From Acinetobacter sp. SAAs474 (GTDB lineage Bacteria > Pseudomonadota > Gammaproteobacteria > Pseudomonadales > Moraxellaceae): DNA of 64,000 nt. The notes beneath the pieces are model-generated. The model worked only from the letters and a program-made list of their open reading frames with translations, was not told the origin of the DNA and did no database searches. Below, piece by piece: positions 54,842 to 61,119 of the stretch; position 1 is the first letter of the stretch, and the number at the start of each line of letters is the position of its first letter. The stretch is taken from NCBI RefSeq assembly GCF_032823475.1, contig NZ_CP127915.1, forward strand, positions 2,976,001-3,040,000, in the 5' to 3' direction. The translations under genes and the position numbers were made by a program.

Positions 54842-57735
54842 TTTTTTACCTCCATTATGCGCATTGTTATATTCTCTGGTTTAACCCATGTATTGATATT
54901 TGGTGTTAAAAATTCAGTAGATGTGGGATTATTTGCAACTTCAATTGTGTACATGTTTACACCTGCCGATGGGTAATCAGTGACCGGACTAAGTGATCCA
55001 GAGTAATTAAATACTACATATTCAGTAGTTACCGATGTTGCATAAATCTCAAATGACTTAATTAGAACCCCGTTTCTCTTTAAGTGTACTCTCCCAAACG
55101 TTGATATATCTTGAAGCTGTGTCTCATACAAATAGTTAAGCGTTAGCCCAATATCAATCATAACGCGACCACCATTTGTGATAATTGATAGTGCCGCAAC
55201 ACCAGTTCCTGACACACCAGTTGTAATTGAGTTGTTAACGATCTGATTTTCAGCAATTTGATTATCTAGAAGATTCAGAACACTACTTGAATCTGATGAT
55301 GTTACCCCTTCCACCCATTCAGACCATGTGCCAACATTGCCAATACGGTCAATTAAACGTCCTCTATATTTCTGCGTTAAATTGCCCTGCAAGCCTTGAA
55401 TGGTATGTGTTGTAGTTGGATAAGCAAATAGACCTAGACGAGCGATATTTGATATACCATCTGGCGAAACTTCAATTTCGGTATAAGCGGTATCAAGAGC
55501 ACCAGTGGTTGGAAAACCCCAATTAATTTGCATACCAAATAACACACCTGTTGCTCGAATAAATGCTAATTCAGGTGGAAATCCTTGCTTGTTTGTTAAC
55601 TGTGTTAATTCTGAATAAGTTGACAGTGATACAGCATCAAATGCATTAATTGCTGTAACACGCGCTTGATATTTACCAGCATAAATTCCGGATACTTCAA
55701 TTGAGTTATTCCCAGTTTGCGGTAATTTTAACCAAGAACCATCATCTTTGCGCCATTCAACCTGGTACTTTGTGGCACCATTAGCCTGTGGCCATGCAAT
55801 AATCATTGTTTCAACAGACAAGCCCTGCTGTACCATTGTTTCAGATCTAATCGTTACAAATTCAACAGGATTTTGAAAATTAGGATTAATAATTGTGATT
55901 GATCGATCTTTGATAAATGCAGATTTATCAATCAAATCATGTTTAGATTCTTCATATTGAAGCGCAGTAACAGTGAATTGATGCTGTTCATTCTGCACAA
56001 TACTCATTACACGAAATTTCATCGTCTTTAAGTCTTGAGCATCAACAATCCATACGTTTTGTGCTGCAACACTGTCAAATGCTGTCGTCACAGTAATAGC
56101 ACGACCGTTAACAGATGACACAATGCGTGCCTGAGCTTTACCATCCTCACCATTCACAACTAAACGATCACCAGCACGGCAAACCACATTGTCACGATCG
56201 ATCGTAATAGTTCTTAGATTTGCTGAAACAGCAGAAATACGACCACCATTGGCACGACCAGCAAATAACTCATCTGCGATTTCAATCACTTTACCTGGCT
56301 GTGGGATATGACCATCTAAGCCGACGTTAAAGCTCACAGTACGAGTTTCAAGTTGCTCTGATTTTAATGCCCAATTTCCTGCACGTTGTGCTTGTCCTTC
56401 AGAGGTACAGCCCCATGCCTCTATCTCAATAATACGAATACCGAGTTGAGCAATTGCATCCTCATCACGTACAAAAACATATTCGGTTTTATAGTGGTTT
56501 TTTGGGTTATCCCAAGCCACTTTCGCAACAGTATGTCGATCCCGTGCACGGGTACCAGTGTATTCAAATTGTCCTTCAAGCACATTAGCGCGTGTATAAG
56601 TAAAATAGGTATCTTGCGGAATATCAGCATCACAAATGATTGAATTGCCATCCCAATAGCTAATCGCACGAAATACACCAGCAAGCTTGGTTAAAATGGC
56701 ATAAGCATCTTCCGTGCTTTGCAAGTACACATTACAAGTAAAGCGAGGCTCTTTACCGCCTTTACCATCATCAACTTCTTGATCACAATATTGTGCAAGG
56801 CGATACAAGGACCATTTATCAATCATCGCCTGCGTTAATCGATCACCCAGTGCGTAACGTTTTGATGTGCAAATATCATAATAAATCCATGCCGGATTAT
56901 TTGTATAAGCACGTTTCCAAGTACCATCCCAAAGCCCAACATATTTTCGTGAAACAGGATCATAGTTGCTCGGTACTTTGATCTTAACCCCTTTCAGATC
57001 AACCGCTATTTTTGCAACATTAGAAAATGTCTCAGCGTCATAATGCAGACCGAGTAATGCTGTGTTCGGGTAATTCAGCTTAAGATCAATAATTTCCGTG
57101 AATGCTTCGACATACATTTTATCGCTAATGTATTCTGATTCTGAATTCTGTGTTAAACGACGTACTCGAATAGTCCAACCGACATTAGCTTTCGGCAATT
57201 CAATACGATGTGAGCGCTCATAGTTTGCAGATGTTTTATCTGAAAGCTGTGTATTTAAGACTTCTTTCCAAGCCCCACCATCGGTTTGCAAATCGATTGC
57301 GTACTTAATTGTGTAGCCATTTACATCCCCATTATCGGGGTTAGTTTGTCTAATTGGTCCCCACTTTAAACGTATAGATACAGCGTCCAAGTCAGTATTT
57401 GAGACAGCTTTAACCCATGGATTTTCAGACTTTAGCTCAACACTAATAGCAGTCTCAGATGAAATATCGGGAAAGCCTTCGATGTGTTCTTGATCATTTG
57501 TGCCATGACGAAAAAATGAAGTGATATTCTCAAAATTTTTACCACCGTTTGGATTCTCTAGCGGTGTTTCTTCTAAATAAACAGACTTTAAACCATTTGC
57601 TAAGCCTTCAATTTCACCCTCTGACAATCCGTATAAAATTTTAATATAAGTTTTAGATTGTGCTGAGTCGGTTGCGACTACTGGTTTACGAGTATCCCCA
57701 CTACCACCTTTTGCGCCTTTAATTACTGCATTCAT
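54838..57735 (-). CDS. Phage tail tip / host specificity protein J
   Basis: A 965-residue tail tip protein of the lambda gpJ type. The N-terminus contains KTYIKILYGLSEGEIEGLAN and LEETPLENPNGGKNFENI, and the middle has the conserved GNWALKSEQLETRTVSFNVG. A fibronectin-like domain lies near 630-720 (TMIIAWPQANGATKYQVEWR). The C-terminal 150 residues are variable beta structure that would bind the fibre or receptor. ATG 57733-57735 (MNAVIKGAK) has GGA upstream; the frame is open to 57765. It forms the tip of the tail and determines host range. Confidence 0.93.
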   Translation of the reverse strand: MNAVIKGAKGGSGDTRKPVVATDSAQSKTYIKILYGLSEGEIEGLANGLKSVYLEETPLENPNGGKNFENITSFFRHGTNDQEHIEGFPDISSETAISVELKSENPWVKAVSNTDLDAVSIRLKWGPIRQTNPDNGDVNGYTIKYAIDLQTDGGAWKEVLNTQLSDKTSANYERSHRIELPKANVGWTIRVRRLTQNSESEYISDKMYVEAFTEIIDLKLNYPNTALLGLHYDAETFSNVAKIAVDLKGVKIKVPSNYDPVSRKYVGLWDGTWKRAYTNNPAWIYYDICTSKRYALGDRLTQAMIDKWSLYRLAQYCDQEVDDGKGGKEPRFTCNVYLQSTEDAYAILTKLAGVFRAISYWDGNSIICDADIPQDTYFTYTRANVLEGQFEYTGTRARDRHTVAKVAWDNPKNHYKTEYVFVRDEDAIAQLGIRIIEIEAWGCTSEGQAQRAGNWALKSEQLETRTVSFNVGLDGHIPQPGKVIEIADELFAGRANGGRISAVSANLRTITIDRDNVVCRAGDRLVVNGEDGKAQARIVSSVNGRAITVTTAFDSVAAQNVWIVDAQDLKTMKFRVMSIVQNEQHQFTVTALQYEESKHDLIDKSAFIKDRSITIINPNFQNPVEFVTIRSETMVQQGLSVETMIIAWPQANGATKYQVEWRKDDGSWLKLPQTGNNSIEVSGIYAGKYQARVTAINAFDAVSLSTYSELTQLTNKQGFPPELAFIRATGVLFGMQINWGFPTTGALDTAYTEIEVSPDGISNIARLGLFAYPTTTHTIQGLQGNLTQKYRGRLIDRIGNVGTWSEWVEGVTSSDSSSVLNLLDNQIAENQIVNNSITTGVSGTGVAALSIITNGGRVMIDIGLTLNYLYETQLQDISTFGRVHLKRNGVLIKSFEIYATSVTTEYVVFNYSGSLSPVTDYPSAGVNMYTIEVANNPTSTEFLTPNINTWVKPENITMRIMEVKK

Positions 57736-57757
57736 GCTTTTTTCCAGACAATAAAAA

Positions 57758-57774
57758 AGACGCACTTGGCGTCT
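57758..57774 (-). terminator. Hairpin with T run between gene I and J
   Basis: Stem AGACGC/GCGTCT with a 5-nt loop; the minus strand continues TTTTTT. Confidence 0.72.
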
Positions 57775-57795
57775 ATATATTCAATTTAGATTTAG

Positions 57796-58374
57796 TTAAA
57801 TTTGATCTTCGGGATACTGGGCAGCACTGACAATAAAACCACCAACTTCACGTTGTCCATAAAGAATGGGGACAGGGTTGCCTTGTGCGATTGTTGTGAC
57901 TGCTCCACCAAAGCCTTTGTTAGCTCTGTTCCCATCTTCATTCGCATTATCTGTATCAACTTTAGGCATTAGCATTTGAGCAATACCCCCCACAGCCATT
58001 CCAATACCAGCACCAATCAATGCTGCACCATAAGCCGTTGTTGCTCCAAAAGTGAAATAACCAACAACAACCAAAACAACACCAAGCACAATATTAAAAA
58101 TACCATTATCACCACCAGCACCAATCACCTTCGGCACAATCTTGATCACACTAGCTTCAGTATGCATATCAAGCTGCTGTTCTGTAATATTTTCATCATC
58201 TTGCCAAATTGCAAAAGCTAGACCACGTTCGTGAGCATTTAGCATGAATTGTTCAAAACCCGGTATTTGTACCGACAATGCTTTTACAGCTTCACGCGTA
58301 TTTGCGACATCAAGCTTGAATTCTTTACCAAATTTTTTAGCTAAAATGCCGTATAACTTAATTGTTTTTAACAT
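57796..58374 (-). CDS. Phage tail assembly protein I
   Basis: A 192-residue lambda gpI-type protein. The N-terminal beta-grasp (ubiquitin-like) part (about 1-85) begins KTIKLYGILAKKFGKEFKLD. A Gly-rich hydrophobic segment follows (about 92-135, FNIVLGVVLVVVGYF, then GAALIGAGIGMAVGG), and the C-terminus includes VPILYGQREVGGFIVSA. It helps assemble the tail tip and is not a virion component in lambda. Its start overlaps the K gene by 17 bp. Confidence 0.9.
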   Translation of the reverse strand: MLKTIKLYGILAKKFGKEFKLDVANTREAVKALSVQIPGFEQFMLNAHERGLAFAIWQDDENITEQQLDMHTEASVIKIVPKVIGAGGDNGIFNIVLGVVLVVVGYFTFGATTAYGAALIGAGIGMAVGGIAQMLMPKVDTDNANEDGNRANKGFGGAVTTIAQGNPVPILYGQREVGGFIVSAAQYPEDQI

Positions 58375-59107
58375 GACGCACGACCTTTATTGTTCGCTCT
58401 TGCCACTGTGGACCATAAATTTCACGTACTGATTTACGACAATAAGGATGATGTAAAATGAATGGACCACCCACTAAAGCTGTAGATTCTTCTGATCTCA
58501 GTTCAGGATTGTTTCCAAGATAAATCACAGCATGATTTACGTGCTCAGTACGACCTACTTTGCAAAGCAATACGTCACCATATTGCAAGCTGTTAACTTC
58601 GACAAAGCCTGCTTGTTCAAAACCATCAAGATATAAAGATTTACTCTCTTTAGATTCCCACCACCGATCCTGACGTTCAAAATCAATTAGTTTTAAACCA
58701 AACTCACGCTCATAAAAATCACGTACGATTGAATAACAGTCTTGCCATCCGTGATGGTAATCACGACCCACAAGTGGTGCTCTATAACCAAATGGCTTGT
58801 GGATCTGAAATTCAACATCAGGATAAGCGCAAATTACCCAAGGCTTTTGATGCAATTCAATCTGATGTAAATCTAACTCAGAGGCTCTTGCCGTGGCATT
58901 CGGATGTGAATGAACATAAGCTTCAATTTCTCCCCATTCTTCAGCATCCGCTAAATCTTTAGGATCAATTTCAAACTGATCATCATGTGTTGAGATATTT
59001 CGACAAGCAATATATTGCCCAGAAACAATCACACCACAGCACTCATTCGGGTAACATTGTTCTGCATGCTTTAAAATTGCAGCTTTTAGTTTTTTATTTA
59101 GTTTCAT
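58358..59107 (-). CDS. Phage tail assembly protein K (JAMM + NlpC/P60)
   Basis: A 249-residue bifunctional lambda gpK-type protein. The N-terminal Mov34/JAB metalloprotease domain has HSHP (66-69) and a matching Asp at about 79. The C-terminal NlpC/P60 domain has Cys124 in WQDCYSIVRDFY and His192 in TEHVNHAVIYLG. It likely processes tail components and opens peptidoglycan locally during assembly or DNA entry. I chose ATG 59105-59107 (MKLNKKLKAAI); the frame is open to 59167. It overlaps gene L by 4 bp. Confidence 0.92.
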   Translation of the reverse strand: MKLNKKLKAAILKHAEQCYPNECCGVIVSGQYIACRNISTHDDQFEIDPKDLADAEEWGEIEAYVHSHPNATARASELDLHQIELHQKPWVICAYPDVEFQIHKPFGYRAPLVGRDYHHGWQDCYSIVRDFYEREFGLKLIDFERQDRWWESKESKSLYLDGFEQAGFVEVNSLQYGDVLLCKVGRTEHVNHAVIYLGNNPELRSEESTALVGGPFILHHPYCRKSVREIYGPQWQERTIKVVRHVKNN

Positions 59108-60009
59108 AACAATGAGCTCGCAGGAAATGCGCCAAAGCGCAACACATTGCCTTTTCCGAATCGGCATTCACAACCTGATAAGCGTCTAGAGCATTGATCA
59201 AAAGCAGGGTTATCGATTGGCTCATCTTTATTGGTAAATAAATTTGCACCAGTCCAACCACATTCTTCAGACCGATATTCCCATTGGCAGTAATTTGATA
59301 TTTGCCGTACTGGAATTTTTAAGCCTTCGAAATCAATCGGGTTTGATAGTTCAAACGTAACTTGCTGAGCATTTTCAGAAGTCTTTTGCTCGATGTACCA
59401 GAGTTGTTCTTTTGCTTCATTCTGTGCAGATGGATTGCCAGCACTAAAATTTTCAGCATCAAGATATTTTGCAAGTGTTGTAATAACTTTAAGCTTTACA
59501 CCAGCAAAGTCTTTAAATTGCAAACAATAAGCAGAAATAGCACCCTGAATGCCACGAAAGTTATTAGCGAGCGATAATGTTGGTGCTGATGCTTTGCCGT
59601 CAGATCGCATTTCAAGACCATTACACTGTAGTGCAATCGGCTCAAATACTTCACCTTGCCAAATTACATCTCGATACCATTTTTTTTCACCAGTAACAAT
59701 ATTTGACTGATCAATCAAATATTCGGTTTGATCAATTCTATATTTGGTTGTATCAATTGCAATTTTTTCATTATCAATAGTTAAAGGTCCATAAGCACGG
59801 TTCATTAACTCAGTTTGGTCAATTGTAAACTTTTCGCTATCAATTGAAATATTTGCATTGTCAATTGTAAGATAAATCTTTTCCCAATCTTGATAAGAAA
59901 TATGTCCATGAAAACGTAAAATTCCAGCTCCAAGTGAACTGGCATCCAATTCAAATAATTGAATTAATCCATCAGCATAGAGTTTTTGAAAGTCGCTATT
60001 TAAAGACAT
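59104..60009 (-). CDS. Phage minor tail protein L with inserted heptad repeat
   Basis: A 301-residue lambda gpL-type tail tip protein. The C-terminal part has the iron-sulfur-type cysteine set (CQWEYRSEECGW, then FDQCSRRLSGCECRFG), as known for gpL. Unusually, residues 47-100 form a regular heptad series with an Ile-Asp pair at 49, 56, 63, 78, 85, 92 and 99, each preceded two residues earlier by a hydrophobic residue. This part looks like an inserted or expanded repeat in the N-terminal domain. It lies between M and K. Confidence 0.9.
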   Translation of the reverse strand: MSLNSDFQKLYADGLIQLFELDASSLGAGILRFHGHISYQDWEKIYLTIDNANISIDSEKFTIDQTELMNRAYGPLTIDNEKIAIDTTKYRIDQTEYLIDQSNIVTGEKKWYRDVIWQGEVFEPIALQCNGLEMRSDGKASAPTLSLANNFRGIQGAISAYCLQFKDFAGVKLKVITTLAKYLDAENFSAGNPSAQNEAKEQLWYIEQKTSENAQQVTFELSNPIDFEGLKIPVRQISNYCQWEYRSEECGWTGANLFTNKDEPIDNPAFDQCSRRLSGCECRFGKGNVLRFGAFPASSLL

Positions 60010-60018
60010 TTAAAAACC

Positions 60019-60360
60019 TCACGGATAAAAAACTTGAGTGAATGTTGTTGAAATTCGCCAAACGTCACCACCCAAACAAACCGGGTTATAGCTACCTGTT
60101 TTAACCCGAACTTCACCATCTAGAGGTGAATCCCAAAGAAATGAATCTGAACCTTTGTGAGCATCAAAAAAGGCCTTGATCTGTAAAATCTCGGCCTTAT
60201 ATGCTGTTCGTTGGTATGCCCATTCACCTTTTCTATTGTTGATTCCTACCGAAATATTTTGCTCGTAACCATCACCGAATTTGGAGTTTAAGACTGTAAA
60301 GTTCTGGGTGTTTGAGTTGCCGTCTAAGTCGGATGGGAATGTGAATTTTTGGTTGCTCAT
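60019..60360 (-). CDS. Phage minor tail protein M
   Basis: A 113-residue gpM-type tail protein: KFTFPSDLDGNSNTQNFTVL, then KFGDGYEQNISVGINNRKGE and the core FFDAHKGSDSFLWDSPLDGE, typical of the DUF2460/gpM family. It forms part of the tail tip ring that joins the tape measure end to L. Its start overlaps the preceding 38-residue ORF by 4 bp, and gene L follows after 9 bp. Confidence 0.9.
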   Translation of the reverse strand: MSNQKFTFPSDLDGNSNTQNFTVLNSKFGDGYEQNISVGINNRKGEWAYQRTAYKAEILQIKAFFDAHKGSDSFLWDSPLDGEVRVKTGSYNPVCLGGDVWRISTTFTQVFYP

Positions 60361-60473
60361 CCTAATAGTCCGCGGTGCCGTTTTTCATTTTTAATTACTT
60401 CTCGAAGTGCATTGGTTAATTCATCATGATTACCTGTAAAGTCCCCTGTTTTTTTAAATTGAATTGCTTTCAT
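60357..60473 (-). CDS. Small phage protein, 38 aa
   Basis: ATG 60471-60473 has GGAG at 5 nt, a strong ribosome binding site. The product begins MKAIQFKKTGDFTGNHDELT and ends NEKRHRGLLG; it is basic. Its stop overlaps the gene M start as ATGA. The frame is open upstream to 60551, but that part lies over a terminator hairpin and is unlikely to be translated. Function unknown; possibly a small tail or assembly factor. Confidence 0.65.
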   Translation of the reverse strand: MKAIQFKKTGDFTGNHDELTNALREVIKNEKRHRGLLG

Positions 60474-60490
60474 TTTTTCTCCAAATAATA

Positions 60491-60514
60491 AAAACCCACT
60501 ACAATGAGTGGGTT
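60491..60514 (-). terminator. Terminator-like hairpin upstream of the 38-aa gene
   Basis: Minus-strand stem AACCCACT/AGTGGGTT followed by TTTTATTATTT. It stands after the antisense region and before the M gene cluster. Confidence 0.7.
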
Positions 60515-60517
60515 GGG

Positions 60518-60550
60518 TGTTAGTATTGACTTGCTTAGAACAAACTAACA
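60518..60550 (+). promoter_or_regulatory. Dyad around a TTGACT box before the rightward tail-operon gene
   Basis: TGTTAGT (60518-60524) and its complement ACTAACA (60544-60550) flank TTGACT at 60526-60531. A promoter with an overlapping operator is possible for the gene starting at 60564. No good -10 box is visible, so this is tentative. Confidence 0.4.
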
Positions 60551-60563
60551 AAGGAATTATAGC

Positions 60564-61097
60564 ATGACAATAAATCCACCATTAGAGCCAAATTACCAAA
60601 AATGGCCTTATCGCAAAGATACTGAAAATGGTCGTACCAACATAGGGGCTATTGATCTCACTCTTCAACCAGATCGAATAAGTGAAATCCATGAGCTTAA
60701 TTCAACACCAAAATTGAAAGAGGCTATTTATAACCTAAACAAAGAAAAAACAGCGGTTATGACGCTTGGGTGCCTAATTGAAGAAAGTAAAACAGATAAA
60801 GGGGCATGGTATTCCTATGTAGATTTCTGCTTTAGGCCACATATAGATACAAGCGAAGTTAATATGGAGTCTCTAGATGATCAATTCCTAAAATATATAG
60901 AAAACAAATACTCTATAGACTTTGTAAATGCTTTAAAACCTCATGTGATATGGGAGTCTTTCCATGCATCACTTTACGACAATAAGCCAAGTCGCGTGTA
61001 TTCTGTATTTCTGTTAGCTGATTCTGCTGAATCAACTGAGCAGCTTTACCTTTTGCTTGTTGATTGGTTTCATCATGAATTTCTACATTTAGCATAA
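60564..61097 (+). CDS. Unknown protein encoded against the tail operon (moron candidate), 177 aa
   Basis: A rightward 177-codon gene amid leftward tail genes. AAGGA stands about 8 nt before ATG 60564. The product begins MTINPPLEPNYQKWPYRKDT and continues with TLGCLIEESKTDKGAWYSYV, DFCFRPHIDTSEV, PHVIWESFHASLYDNKP and VYSVFLLADSAEST. It is soluble, without signal peptide or membrane helix. I do not recognise a family. Its last 183 bp overlap, antisense, a 60-aa ORF that has its own strong ribosome binding site. Position and orientation are those of a lysogenic-conversion gene. Confidence 0.68.
   Translation: MTINPPLEPNYQKWPYRKDTENGRTNIGAIDLTLQPDRISEIHELNSTPKLKEAIYNLNKEKTAVMTLGCLIEESKTDKGAWYSYVDFCFRPHIDTSEVNMESLDDQFLKYIENKYSIDFVNALKPHVIWESFHASLYDNKPSRVYSVFLLADSAESTEQLYLLLVDWFHHEFLHLA
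60913..61095 (-). CDS. Small HTH-like protein antisense to the 177-aa gene
   Basis: ATG 61093-61095 is preceded by AGGAG at 6 nt, 25 bp after the tape measure stop, so it fits the leftward operon. The 60-aa product begins MLNVEIHDETNQQAKGKAAQ and ends with RKVMHGKTPISHEVLKHLQS plus Leu. The end resembles helix 3-4 of Cro/CI-type HTH proteins (compare NGK-PIS patterns). It lies wholly inside the rightward 177-aa gene on the other strand. Either both strands are coding, or only one is; the ribosome binding site argues for this one as well. Confidence 0.5.
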   Translation of the reverse strand: MLNVEIHDETNQQAKGKAAQLIQQNQLTEIQNTRDLAYCRKVMHGKTPISHEVLKHLQSL

Positions 61098-61119
61098 TTT
61101 CTCCTAAAAGGATTGTTGA

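Noticed and set aside
56386..56981. Several antisense ORFs within tail gene J
   Set aside because: They lie on the other strand or frames of a clearly conserved gene, lack ribosome binding sites and have low-quality composition.
57976..58221. Rightward Asn/Ser/Thr-rich ORF antisense to tail gene I
   Set aside because: The repetitive Asn/Thr/Ser composition is the shadow of Gly/Val-rich codons of gene I on the other strand.
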